A stretch of DNA of 64,000 nucleotides. Origin: Sphingobacteriales bacterium. Its GTDB lineage: Bacteria; Bacteroidota; Bacteroidia; Chitinophagales; UBA2359. The translations under genes and the position numbers were made by a program. Shown here one piece after another: positions 25,348-34,762 of this stretch. The stretch's first letter is position 1. Each line of letters begins with the position of its first letter. The notes under the pieces were generated by a model that saw only the letters and a list, made by a program, of their open reading frames with translations, was not told the DNA's origin and did no database searches. The DNA lies in the NCBI GenBank assembly GCA_016706405.1, contig JADJJT010000001.1:310001-374000 (forward strand), given 5' to 3'.

Positions 25348-26488
25348 TTACCCACTATTACAGGTTTTTTTTCCTTCTTCCGGATGATTGGGCGTGAAAT
25401 GGTAATAATACATGCCTTGGGCTAAATTATTGGGCAAATTGTAAGCATTATATCCGGATGGAATAGCGACAACCGACCAAACCAACTGCCCCAGAGTATT
25501 GTACAAAGCCAACTGCCCTGCTTGGGGCGCGTGTATATTAACCGAACCACCCGCCGCAACTATGTTTGGAAACAAAGCCCACCCATCCGGCGGCTTGTAG
25601 CGCGTAGCCCTTTTACGGGTTGGTAGCCAAAGGTGTCTTGGGGATTGGTGGTGGTATCTTGGGGGTACATTTTTTTACAGTTAGCAATAGGGTATCGCTT
25701 AACACAAGGCTATTACATTTTTTATTAGTGGCATAAACCACATAATAGGTGTTTTCTGTGGGACAAACCGTAACCCCCGATACGTTTAGATTATTGCTAT
25801 ACCCTTCTGGAATACTGCTCCATGTAATGGTGTATAAACTTTTATCGAAACTATTTGAGGGAACCCATATTATTGTGCAACTGTCTTTGCAAATAGTGGT
25901 GTTCTCTGCTTGTAAATCAATAGCGGGATTGGTATCTATATAAATGGGTGATAAATTATCAAGCATTACTGCTGACGTTATGTTGGGGTCTACCTCACCT
26001 GCCTCAAATAGCATATAGGGGTAGTGTTGGTTGGGTATAAAGGTAATAGTATCTTTATGCCACATACTGCTTTCTAAACTATAACCCGATTTTGCGCCCG
26101 CCCAAAGCAGTTGGTCTTTAGCGCAGGGCTGCATACCCCCCCATAAAAATAAATTGCCATTTATAAGATTCGACGATTTCCCGGTATAATAGCGAAAGAC
26201 ATCTACATAAAAACTATGTTGACAGTGGGCAACTAAGGGGCAGCTAAGTTTTTGCATAAAACTTTCGTTTCCCCAATCAGGAAAATAAGCAATTTGAATA
26301 TAACAAAGCCCATCTGTTGGCTTAGATAATGCAAAATCATAATATCCTACTAAATCGGGGGTTGGCATACAAACATCCCAACCTAATGCTATAGTGCCCT
26401 CCCATATCTCATTTTTTGGAACACCCTCAAATGATGGGTTTATAAACGGAATACTGTATTGCCAAAGCAATAATAAAAATAATTTCAT
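25348..26488 (-). pseudogene. T9SS cargo protein gene split by a frameshift
   Basis: Two adjacent minus-strand frames look like one gene. The first part (ATG at 26488 to TAA at 25613-25615) has a signal-like start MKLFLLLLWQYS, then INPSFEG and TIALGWDVCMPTPD, a pattern of secreted Bacteroidota binding modules, and ends in a Pro-rich linker KIPPPIPKTPL. The second part, open through the same stretch in another phase, reads YKPPDGWALFPNIVAAGG, then QLALYNTLGQLVW and NLAQGMYYYHF, which is a T9SS type A sorting domain. A one-base change between about 25613 and 25670, for example in the G5 run at 25661-25665, would join them. It may be a real mutation, phase variation or a sequencing error. Confidence 0.65.
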
Positions 26489-26566
26489 AATAATAAGAAT
26501 TTTTGCAAACACAAATTCTTATTTGCTTGCTGTAAACAGCAAGCAAATAAGAATAGCACTAAATGT

Positions 26567-29245
26567 TTATTGTAATATTATTTTTCCAGTTTCAACTGTA
26601 TTAGTAGCAGTGTGTATTCTATACCAATACAACCCATTGGGCAAATGGCTTAAATCGATAGGCATATCGTTTAAGGTGCTTTGGGCTACTTTTCTGCCCA
26701 AAGCATCAAAAATTTCAAGGCTATTTATTGTAACAGCTTGTAAGGTATGTATATATAGTTGCTTATCAATTACCTTTAAAAGAATAGGCGAAGAATTGTT
26801 TTGCTTCGTACCAGTGGCTTTGTCTGAGGTATTGTAACTGCATAGAGATATATCGTTAAATGAAGTATTCGTTAAAGCCGCTGCCATATAGATGGCAGGC
26901 CCAGCCTCAAAAGGGCAGGTTTGGGCTATAGTCATTAACGTTTCTTTGGTTTCAACACTTAACTCTTCGTTATTGTTCTGTAGGGATTGCAGCCATGCAC
27001 TAGATACATATTGTAAATTTTCTTCTTGTTTATTGCTCGGGGTTATAGCGGACAATGAATTACTAAAATTTTCAAAATATGTATTATCATATTGACTGCT
27101 TAAACTTTGCATTAATTGAGTTTGCCATTCGAATAGCTGACTAAGTGGACGTTCTTGCAGCGATAGGTAATAGTTGGCTAGTGTTTCGCTATAATTAACT
27201 AACTGGGGGCGTAGGCTCATTAGTTGGTAACTTTGCCAATCATCCCACCATGTTTGCTCGGCCTGGTATAACATATAGTTTTGTTCGTTATTAGCATAAA
27301 TAGTTAAAGTTTCAGCCCATTTTCCGAGGTTCAATGAATCGCTTTCGGTGCTTATTACGCCATCAATTTCATTACATACATTACCAGCATAGGGCAATGG
27401 GTAAAACACCTGATCTATAACGAACAATTGAAATTCAGCTATTGCTATACTAGTTCCATCTGCACCAATTGGATTGGGGTTGTGCCAAGGCAAATCATTA
27501 AACCAAAAAATAGTAGATAAACTGCCATCTGTAAAAGTATGCGCATAACAATCTAAAGAAGCATTGGTTTTCCATTGATTAAAAGATGGATGCGATGGTG
27601 CAGAGCCTTGAGGGCCAATATTACCAGAAAAACCAAGCACTAGTCCTATAATATTATCTTGCATAACATTTACAAAAGTGTTTACTAGTCCATTATTTCC
27701 CCATCCGGCAAAACCCGCACCTAACCCTTTCATTTCATTATTTTTAACAAATCCACCTACATTTTGAACCATTTTTATGCCTGTAGATTCCTCAGAGTTA
27801 GAGTACAAACTATTGCCTGTTATGTAATTAAAGTTAATAGCCGGTGTTGTGCAACTTACTACTTTAATACCATCTAAAATAGTTGGCATTACACCACAAT
27901 TTGAATTTATGTAAATTTCGTTCCCGTTTATTAATGGTGAGGTTAATGCTGCGCATAAAATATTAATTTCGTAATCAGTTACCTCATTGGCTTCTATGGT
28001 GTGCTTAGCACTGCCGGTCAAACCTAAATCTATTATACCATATTTAGATCCGGCATTGCAAGGGTCTGATTCGATTAAAGAATTACAGATTATTGAAGCT
28101 GTTGAGGTTCCACAGTTGTTAATAGATATACCATTAAATGCATTGACAAAGTCGTTCCGTTTTATTAAAATTGTATTTGCAAATATGCTTGAGCAAATAA
28201 TACCAATATTATCGATGTTAAAAAACTCATTCAAATTAATTTCTACCATAACGGGGCGACTTATGTAAATGCCGTTATAGGAGTTGTTAAAAAAATTGGT
28301 AGAATTCTCTTCACCGCTGCCAATTAATATTCTTGAATCGGGTAAACTTCCTCCATCTGCTTCAGCTTTAATTGCTGCTTTTTTATCAAACAAAGGGTCG
28401 TTTACAATATCAGGATGAATATTATCAAATTGATTGTTGCGAATTTCTATTTGCGAATTTAGCGCGTAAATACCTATTTCTAAATTGTCGAAAACGTTTA
28501 AGTATATTGATAGTGTTTCATCGCCAATTACCACATCATTATCAACATTATCGCACTCGATACCTATGGTTGTACGCTGTAAAGGAAACGGATTGCTGCT
28601 ATGTGGTACTATTAAAAACACAGCAGGAAAACCAGGGTGTAAACTTGCCGGAACTAATGTAGATTGGAAGGTATTAGTTCTTAACGTTACTGCTCTAGGT
28701 TCGGTGTAATTTTGAAGTTTTATATGTCTAAAGTTATGGTCAAACACATTTTCTTCAATGTATATGGCAGCATCCCCTTTAGCATAAACGCCAATTTCAG
28801 CATCATGTAGATTCGAGTATTTCATACGAAGCGAAGTAAGCGCATCGGCTGTAATTCCCTGCCACATTTCGTTTGTACATGCATGTAAGGTACATTGGGT
28901 AATTGCCAAATCACCTGCTCCTATTATTCGTATTTCAGCATTGGGACTTAGTTTTAAAGTACAGTTGCTAAAGGCTACGCCACCCGTAATTGTTAATATG
29001 CCATTAACCCCAATATCCATGTTTGAAAAAGAACCTCCAGAAATGGTGTGGTTTATCCAAACGGCATCTATTCCGGTGCATTGCCCCTTTGCCGTTGGGC
29101 TACTGCCCATAAAACCAATAAATAACAACATATATAAAAGGTACTTATACCCCCCCCCCATATATGTAAAAGTGAATAATGTGTTAGTTAATTTACCAAC
29201 AAACGCCTGGCTGTATTGAAACAGCTTTTTGTTTTTGTAACACAT
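26567..29245 (-). CDS. T9SS type A cargo, right-handed beta-helix protein
   Basis: An 892-residue secreted protein. A hydrophobic segment at ~34-48 (LLYMLLFIGFMG) ending near TAKGQ is the signal peptide. Residues ~75-500 are short repeated strands of the pectate-lyase/NosD type (ITGGVAFSNCTLKLSPNAEI, GIYALNSQIEIRNNQFDNI, GIYISRPVMVEINLNEFFNI), a right-handed beta-helix. A helical region follows, and the last ~75 residues (INSLEIFDALGRKVAQ, LPNGLYWYRI, VETGKIILQ) are a T9SS type A signal. A G10 tract at codons 29-32 (29150-29159) lies just before the signal peptide. The promoter at 29287-29317 places transcription ahead of the ATG at 29245, supporting this start. Confidence 0.82.
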   Translation of the reverse strand: MCYKNKKLFQYSQAFVGKLTNTLFTFTYMGGGYKYLLYMLLFIGFMGSSPTAKGQCTGIDAVWINHTISGGSFSNMDIGVNGILTITGGVAFSNCTLKLSPNAEIRIIGAGDLAITQCTLHACTNEMWQGITADALTSLRMKYSNLHDAEIGVYAKGDAAIYIEENVFDHNFRHIKLQNYTEPRAVTLRTNTFQSTLVPASLHPGFPAVFLIVPHSSNPFPLQRTTIGIECDNVDNDVVIGDETLSIYLNVFDNLEIGIYALNSQIEIRNNQFDNIHPDIVNDPLFDKKAAIKAEADGGSLPDSRILIGSGEENSTNFFNNSYNGIYISRPVMVEINLNEFFNIDNIGIICSSIFANTILIKRNDFVNAFNGISINNCGTSTASIICNSLIESDPCNAGSKYGIIDLGLTGSAKHTIEANEVTDYEINILCAALTSPLINGNEIYINSNCGVMPTILDGIKVVSCTTPAINFNYITGNSLYSNSEESTGIKMVQNVGGFVKNNEMKGLGAGFAGWGNNGLVNTFVNVMQDNIIGLVLGFSGNIGPQGSAPSHPSFNQWKTNASLDCYAHTFTDGSLSTIFWFNDLPWHNPNPIGADGTSIAIAEFQLFVIDQVFYPLPYAGNVCNEIDGVISTESDSLNLGKWAETLTIYANNEQNYMLYQAEQTWWDDWQSYQLMSLRPQLVNYSETLANYYLSLQERPLSQLFEWQTQLMQSLSSQYDNTYFENFSNSLSAITPSNKQEENLQYVSSAWLQSLQNNNEELSVETKETLMTIAQTCPFEAGPAIYMAAALTNTSFNDISLCSYNTSDKATGTKQNNSSPILLKVIDKQLYIHTLQAVTINSLEIFDALGRKVAQSTLNDMPIDLSHLPNGLYWYRIHTATNTVETGKIILQ
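29150..29159 (-). repeat. G10 homopolymer near the start of the beta-helix gene
   Basis: Ten C on the plus strand, read as ten G in the gene; it encodes the end of Met29 and three glycines. It is the longest G/C homopolymer I saw in the window. A gain or loss of one base would shift the frame before the signal peptide. Confidence 0.9.
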
Positions 29246-29286
29246 AATTTTTAAAATTTAAAATGAAAATTATATTTAAACAGCGG

Positions 29287-29317
29287 CAAATTTAACGCAT
29301 TTTTTATTTAGTTGCAA
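29287..29317 (-). promoter_or_regulatory. Promoter of the beta-helix T9SS gene
   Basis: On the minus strand TTG (29315-29317), 20 bp, then TAAATTTG (29287-29294), matching the Bacteroidota -33/-7 consensus. The expected start of transcription leaves a leader of about 35 nt before the ATG at 29245. Confidence 0.65.
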
Positions 29318-29451
29318 GGGGTGGTGATAAAAATATCCGGAAATATTGTTTGCCTAACGATAGTTGTTTATTTATGCGAAGTACGGCCTTAGGCAGGTAA
29401 AAAACATCCGGATAAAATGGTACAAAAATGAAAACTACCCATTATTATGTG

Positions 29452-29459
29452 TAATTTTG
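29452..29459 (+). promoter_or_regulatory. Candidate -7 box for the 5'-nucleotidase gene
   Basis: TAATTTTG matches TAnnTTTG, 84 bp before the ATG at 29543. If it is used, the upstream ATG at 29447 could not be the start codon. Confidence 0.45.
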
Positions 29460-29542
29460 CGATTAGATTAGTAGGTATCAACTTGCTTTATCCTATCTAT
29501 TCTTATGTTCATTATGTAATCAAAAAAAAACACTGCTGCTTT

Positions 29543-31120
29543 ATGATGAAGAAAAATACATCTCTGCCAAATACCTTTTTGTGGTTTTTTATTTTAATAT
29601 GCCACTTATTGCTTTTTACTGCTTGCCCAAGTAGCAAAAAAACCCAAACCAAGGCCAAACTTAGCGGTAAAAATGACGGAAAAATTGAAGTTGTATTGCT
29701 ACAAATGAACGATGTTTACGAAATTACCCCCCTCGAAAATGGCAAAGTAGGCGGTATGGCACGGGTAGCACAACTGCGCAACCAGCTAAAACAAAAAAAT
29801 AAAAACACCTTCACTATATTAGCTGGCGACTTTTTAAGTCCATCGGTATTAGGAACGGTAAAAAACGAAGGCAAACGTATTGCCGGGGCGCAAATGGTTG
29901 ATGTTATGAATACCATGGGCGTTGATTTGGTTGTTTTTGGCAACCACGAGTTTGATATTAAAGAGGCCGACCTCCAAAGCCGCCTTAACGAATCGAAATT
30001 TGTTTGGGTGGCCAGCAATGTAAAACACGTACCCTCTGGAAAAGACCCGCAGCAGCCATTTGCCAAAATAGACGAAAACGGAAAAGCCACCCCTCTGCCC
30101 GAAGTTTATGTAATTGAGGCCGCCGATGCCGACGGCACCACCTTGCGCATTGGTGTTATTGGTGTTACCCTGCCTGCTAACAAAGCTAATTATGTGCACT
30201 ACGACGACGCTTTTGTAAAAGCCCGCGAAATGTATAAACGCTTAGCTAAACAAACCGATTTTGTAATTGGCATAACCCACCAAAGCATTGAAGAGGATAT
30301 GCAAATAGCGGCTCAAATACCCGAAGTTAAACTATGGCTTGGTGGCCACGAGCACCAAAATATGCTGCACAAAGTTGGCACCGCAAGTATTGCCAAAGCC
30401 GATGCCAATGCAAAAACAGTTTATATACATACCTTAAGCTACAATAGAACAAACAAAACCTTGCAAGTACGCTCAAACCTGCAAAGCATTACCGACAAAC
30501 TATCTGACGACCCGGCAACAGCAGCCGTTGTAAATAAATGGGTTCAGATTGGCGAAGCCAATTTTGCAAGCCAAGGCTTTAAAACCGACGAAGTAGTAGC
30601 CGTTATACCCGAAAATGCCCCCCTCGAAGGCCGCGAAGCCTATGTGCGCATACAACCCACTAATTTGGCAAGCATTATTGCCAATGCCTTTTTAAAAGCC
30701 TACCCTACCGCCGATGCCGCTTTGCTTAATACCGGCTCAATACGCATTGACGACCAACTTGTAGGCAAAATAACCCAATACGATATTTTACGGGTTTTGC
30801 CCTTTGGCGGCGGCATCTCGGAGGTTGAAATGAAGGGCAGCCTGCTAATAAAACTACTTGATACCGGCGAAATAAACAAAGGAAGCGGCGGCTATTTACA
30901 ATACGCCCAAATTGAAAAACAACAAAACACCTGGCTTATTAAGAAACAACCTGTTTCTGAAACTGCAACTTACAAAATTGTAGTTCCGGACTTTTTGCTT
31001 ACCGGAGGTGAAAAAAATATGGACTGGTTTACCGAAAAAAATCCGGAAATAATAAAAATTAACAAGGCCAATACCGACATTACCAACGATACCCGCAAAG
31101 TTGTAATAACTTATTGGTAA
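29543..31120 (+). CDS. 5'-nucleotidase / metallophosphoesterase lipoprotein
   Basis: Exported calcineurin-like phosphoesterase with a C-terminal 5_nucleotid_C domain, so likely a 5'-nucleotidase or related phosphatase at the envelope. The start at 29543 gives a lipoprotein signal (FFILICHLLLFTAC). Metal motifs in order are LLQMNDVYE, LAGDFLSPS, FGNHEFD, GITHQS and GGHEHQN. In the first motif the usual D-x-H is D-x-Y. The C-terminal domain is recognisable by LNTGSIRIDDQL, ILRVLPFGGGISEVEM and YLQYAQ. A longer frame from 29447 adds 32 residues that would overlap the likely promoter. It is a single gene. Confidence 0.87.
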   Translation: MMKKNTSLPNTFLWFFILICHLLLFTACPSSKKTQTKAKLSGKNDGKIEVVLLQMNDVYEITPLENGKVGGMARVAQLRNQLKQKNKNTFTILAGDFLSPSVLGTVKNEGKRIAGAQMVDVMNTMGVDLVVFGNHEFDIKEADLQSRLNESKFVWVASNVKHVPSGKDPQQPFAKIDENGKATPLPEVYVIEAADADGTTLRIGVIGVTLPANKANYVHYDDAFVKAREMYKRLAKQTDFVIGITHQSIEEDMQIAAQIPEVKLWLGGHEHQNMLHKVGTASIAKADANAKTVYIHTLSYNRTNKTLQVRSNLQSITDKLSDDPATAAVVNKWVQIGEANFASQGFKTDEVVAVIPENAPLEGREAYVRIQPTNLASIIANAFLKAYPTADAALLNTGSIRIDDQLVGKITQYDILRVLPFGGGISEVEMKGSLLIKLLDTGEINKGSGGYLQYAQIEKQQNTWLIKKQPVSETATYKIVVPDFLLTGGEKNMDWFTEKNPEIIKINKANTDITNDTRKVVITYW

Positions 31121-31236
31121 AAAAATTCCGGAAGAATAAAATCAAACTGCCAAAACCATTTGCCATTTTATTTTAACTGTGCGCTCGGCTTGAACTTGTT
31201 AATTCAAACTGCCGCCAATAGGCTGCTTATAATATT

Positions 31237-32346
31237 ATGCAACATATATTAGGCCATACTGCCATTAAACAGCATTTGGCAAACTCGGTGTTACGAGGGC
31301 GTATTAGCCATGCCCAGCTATTTATTGGCCCCGAAGGAAGCGCCGCTTTGCCTTTAGCCATTGCTTACGCAAGTATGGTAAACTGCCAAAATCCACAAAC
31401 AACGGGGGGCTGCGGCAATTGCGATGCTTGTTATAAAAGTAGCAAATTTATACATCCCGATATTCATTTTTCGTATCCAACCGTTGGCACAAAGGCAAAA
31501 AGTACCGACTTTATTAAGCCATGGCGCCAAGCCCTTAGCGAAAACCAGCACCTTAGCACTTTTAATTGGCTGCAAACAATAAACGCCGACAATAAACAAG
31601 GCAATATTAACGTAGAAGAATGCGAAGACATTTTTAGAAAACTTAGCTTTACCGCTTTCGAAGGAAAATACAAAATACTAATTATGTGGAGACCCGAATT
31701 TTTAGGAAAAGAGGGCAACCGCTTACTTAAATTATTAGAAGAACCACCTGATAATACTTTGTTTATTTTGGTAGCCGAAAATCCGGATGCACTATTAAAT
31801 ACCATTGTTTCGCGCACACAAATCCTCCGAATTCCGGGCTATACCGATGCCGAAATTGCTCAATATCTGACTCAGTTTCACCAAACCTCGCCACAACAGG
31901 CAACACTTATTGCTGCCGTTGCCGAAGGCAATTTAAATACGGCCATCCACCTTTTAGATGCCCCAGAAAACGACTATCAAAACTTACTGCTGCAATGGTG
32001 GCAAGTATGTTTAAAACCCGATGTTGCCGGCATGTATAAAACCGTTGAAGCATTTGCCGAACTTGGCCGCGAAGCACAAAAACATTTTTTACAGTATAAC
32101 CTATATTTTTTCAGGCACACCTTAACGCAAATATGGGGGCAAACGCAAGGCCCCGCATTAAATACCGCCGAGTGGCAAATGGCCAACCAAATTTCCCTAA
32201 AACTTAAACTCAATACGCAAGCCCCACAAGCGGTTGCTCAACTGTTAAATCAGGCTATTGGCCATATAGAGCGCAACGCTAATCCACGCATTTTATTTAT
32301 GCACCTGTCGTTAATGTTGTATAAAACCTTTAAACCATTAAAATAA
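31237..32346 (+). CDS. holB: DNA polymerase III delta' subunit
   Basis: Clamp-loader subunit of the replicative polymerase. The AAA+ core starts ILGHTAIKQHLANSVLRGRISHAQLFIGPEGSAAL, where the Walker A site lacks GKT, as expected for the non-ATP-binding delta'. The zinc module is C50-x8-C59-x2-C62-x2-C65. RLLKLLEEPPDNTLFILVAEN and TIVSRTQILR are the conserved sensor region, with the S-R-x arginine finger. At 369 residues it has normal length. It precedes ricT and gldH, an order familiar in Bacteroidota. Confidence 0.9.
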   Translation: MQHILGHTAIKQHLANSVLRGRISHAQLFIGPEGSAALPLAIAYASMVNCQNPQTTGGCGNCDACYKSSKFIHPDIHFSYPTVGTKAKSTDFIKPWRQALSENQHLSTFNWLQTINADNKQGNINVEECEDIFRKLSFTAFEGKYKILIMWRPEFLGKEGNRLLKLLEEPPDNTLFILVAENPDALLNTIVSRTQILRIPGYTDAEIAQYLTQFHQTSPQQATLIAAVAEGNLNTAIHLLDAPENDYQNLLLQWWQVCLKPDVAGMYKTVEAFAELGREAQKHFLQYNLYFFRHTLTQIWGQTQGPALNTAEWQMANQISLKLKLNTQAPQAVAQLLNQAIGHIERNANPRILFMHLSLMLYKTFKPLK

Positions 32347-32352
32347 TTGGCC

Positions 32353-32360
32353 TATATTTG
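32353..32360 (+). promoter_or_regulatory. Candidate -7 box between holB and ricT
   Basis: TATATTTG matches TAnnTTTG, 98 bp before the ricT start; no ideal -33 is visible. Confidence 0.35.
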
Positions 32361-32457
32361 TACCCAAATAGCATTTTGTTGAGGCAAAATGGCATTTTTA
32401 TCTTATAATACTTACAAAACAGGGCTTTGCCCTATATATATATACATATAAATAATT

Positions 32458-33834
32458 ATGGCTTGTGGAACCTGTGGTTCGGGGTGTGGCACCGGATTAA
32501 GCAAAGTAAAAGGCTGCAATAGTGGAGGATGCGCAACGGGTGGATGTAACCGTTTAAATACCTTCGATTGGTTATCAGATTTACCCTACTCGGCCTACAA
32601 CGAACGTTATCGTATTGTAGAAGTAAGTTTTAAAAACGGCACCCGAAAAGGCTTTTTTAAAAACACCGCTAACCTTGATATTGTAACGGGCGATACCGTT
32701 GTGGTTGAAAGTCAAACCGGCGGCTACGATATTGGCCGGATAAGCCTTAGCGGCGAATTAGTGCGGCTTCAGATGCGCAAAAAACAAATGCAAGCCGAAA
32801 CGGACGAAAACCCTCTCCCACGTATTTTGCGCCGCGCTGCCACCAACGATTACGAGCAACTACAAAGTATGAGGGCGCTTGAGTATGGCAGTATGCTAAT
32901 GGCACGTGTTATTGCCCGCAACCTACAACTGCGCATGAAAATTAGCGATGTTGAATACCAAGGCGATGGCCGAAAAGCTACTTTTTATTATACCGCCGAC
33001 GAACGTATTGATTTTAGAGAGTTAATTAAAGAGTTTGCCCGCGAATTTCAGGTGCGTATTGAAATGCGGCAAATTGGCATCCGCCAAGAAGCTGCCCGCG
33101 TTGGTGGGCTTGGCACCTGTGGCCGCGAGCTTTGCTGCTCAACGTGGATAGCAGATTTTCAGTCGGTTTCAACAACAGCTGCCCGCTACCAAAACTTAGC
33201 CCTCAACCAGTCAAAATTGTCGGGGCAGTGTGGCCGGCTTAAATGCTGCCTTAACTACGAGCTCGACACGTATTTAGATGCCCTAAAATCGTTTCCGCGC
33301 AACGCCGAAATTTTAAAATTGGCACAAGGTGCCAAAGCCCGCTTAGTTAAAACCGATATATTTAAACAATTATTATGGTATGTTGGCCCCGATAGCCCCG
33401 CGTATATTCCGCTTGAAATTGACCGGGTAAAAGAAGTGCTGGCTATGAACGCACAAGGCCAATACCCCGAAAGTTTGCAAGCCCTGGCTTTTGTAGAAAA
33501 AGAAACTTCAACCGTTGGCTTTCATGACGGGGTAGGGCAAACCAAATTAGAAGATATATTGCCGGCAAGCAAACGGAAAAAAAAGAAAAAAACCAACAAA
33601 GAAAAAAATAAGCCCTTAACAACTAATACCGAAGGTAACACAACCGTTACCCCTCCGGAAAATACAAAAACGCCGCCACCACCACCACCACCAAAAAATA
33701 ACAATACAAATCCAAACCATCCACCAAAGGATAAAAATCCAAATCGGCCAAATAAAAACGACAACAAGAATTTTAACAAAAAAGATTCTACACCGCCTTC
33801 TTCACCACCACCGCCACCGCCGCCAGTAGGGTAA
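32458..33834 (+). CDS. ricT: PSP1-domain protein RicT (YaaT-like)
   Basis: Cytoplasmic PSP1 protein of the RicT family, linked in other bacteria to an iron-sulfur-containing complex that controls RNA turnover and differentiation. The N-terminus is Cys-rich (CGTCGSGCGTG, then CNSGGCATGGC), as often in Bacteroidota. The PSP1 core carries GGLGTCGRELCCSTW and LSGQCGRLKCCLNYE, with the conserved paired cysteines. After residue ~365 the protein becomes a Lys/Asn/Pro-rich low-complexity tail with runs of prolines, probably disordered. It lies between holB and gldH, and a heptanucleotide array starts 14 bp after the stop. Confidence 0.9.
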   Translation: MACGTCGSGCGTGLSKVKGCNSGGCATGGCNRLNTFDWLSDLPYSAYNERYRIVEVSFKNGTRKGFFKNTANLDIVTGDTVVVESQTGGYDIGRISLSGELVRLQMRKKQMQAETDENPLPRILRRAATNDYEQLQSMRALEYGSMLMARVIARNLQLRMKISDVEYQGDGRKATFYYTADERIDFRELIKEFAREFQVRIEMRQIGIRQEAARVGGLGTCGRELCCSTWIADFQSVSTTAARYQNLALNQSKLSGQCGRLKCCLNYELDTYLDALKSFPRNAEILKLAQGAKARLVKTDIFKQLLWYVGPDSPAYIPLEIDRVKEVLAMNAQGQYPESLQALAFVEKETSTVGFHDGVGQTKLEDILPASKRKKKKKTNKEKNKPLTTNTEGNTTVTPPENTKTPPPPPPPKNNNTNPNHPPKDKNPNRPNKNDNKNFNKKDSTPPSSPPPPPPPVG

Positions 33835-33847
33835 AAATAATAGTAAA

Positions 33848-33889
33848 GGCTAAGGGCTAATAGCTAATGGCTAAGGGCTAATGGCTAAC
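33848..33889. repeat. Array of six 7-bp units, consensus GGCTAAT
   Basis: Six heptamers in register: GGCTAAG, GGCTAAT, AGCTAAT, GGCTAAG, GGCTAAT, GGCTAAC. It has the same period and GCT core as the array at 11740-11851, with a different 3' half. It lies between ricT and gldH. The rest of this 281-bp gap has two TCCGGA copies and no gene. Confidence 0.88.
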
Positions 33890-34115
33890 GGACATTGGAA
33901 TAGCGATTAATTTAACTGACAAATGGAATAAACCTCCGGAGTTAAAAAATGAAACTTCTAATATGTTTTCGTCCCTTACCAAATCCGGAATTTTACTTAA
34001 CCAGCAGTATCTTACAACCTTTTTTGTTGCCGCATCATCTATCCATCTATCTATTTATTAGTTAGGTAATTACACAACAAATCACCGCTTAAAACAAAAC
34101 TAAGTTTATAAAACC

Positions 34116-34619
34116 ATGCCGTTTCACAAGCATATAAAAAAAAGCATTACGTGTTTTTGGGCTATTTTACTATTTGCCGGTGTAACCATTTTTGCTGCCT
34201 GCGATGCCAACCGCGTATTTGAGCAAACACAAAATATTAACAATACCGCCTGGCTTTACGAGCAAATACCACAGTTTAAGGCAAGCATTGCCGATACCAA
34301 CCAATTGTATAACGTTGATTTACAAATAAGGCACAACGCAAGCTATTTATACAGCAATATTTACTTGAAACTAACCACTACCTACCCATCGGGCAAAAAA
34401 AGTACCAGCCAAATTAATTTGGTACTGGCTGAAAAAGACGGAAAATGGAAAGGTAGCGGTATGGGCAGCACTTATACTTTGCCTTTTAACATCCAACAAA
34501 ATGCAAAATTCCCTGAAAAAGGCGATTATACTTTTGCTATTGAACAAGACATGCGCGACAACCCGCTTGCAGGTGTTATGGCCGTAGGCATCCGGATAGA
34601 AAAGGCAGTGAATAAATGA
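34116..34619 (+). CDS. gldH: Gliding motility lipoprotein GldH
   Basis: Outer-membrane-associated lipoprotein required for gliding in flavobacteria and linked to the GldK-N/T9SS apparatus. The signal peptide (ITCFWAILLFAGVTIFAAC) ends in a lipobox. Family features are CDANRVFEQTQNINNTAW, VDLQIRHNASYLYSNIYLKLTTTYPSG, and the C-terminal FAIEQDMRDNPLAGVMAVGIRIE. At 167 residues it is of normal length. The gene order holB, ricT, gldH supports the call. Confidence 0.88.
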   Translation: MPFHKHIKKSITCFWAILLFAGVTIFAACDANRVFEQTQNINNTAWLYEQIPQFKASIADTNQLYNVDLQIRHNASYLYSNIYLKLTTTYPSGKKSTSQINLVLAEKDGKWKGSGMGSTYTLPFNIQQNAKFPEKGDYTFAIEQDMRDNPLAGVMAVGIRIEKAVNK

Positions 34620-34762
34620 TTGGAGCTGGCTATCATTCAAACACAAGAACAACAGGTAAAGAAAATAAATTTAATCCGGATAAAAAACCCTGAATACCCT
34701 AAATGGATGACCAAAACTCTTACCCCTGCCTTTCTACCTCCAACTAATCTAATTCTAAAAAA

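Noticed and set aside
29447..29542. Upstream start of the 5'-nucleotidase gene
   Set aside because: It overlaps the likely -7 box at 29452-29459 and adds a segment unlike a lipoprotein signal; ATG at 29543 gives a clean one.
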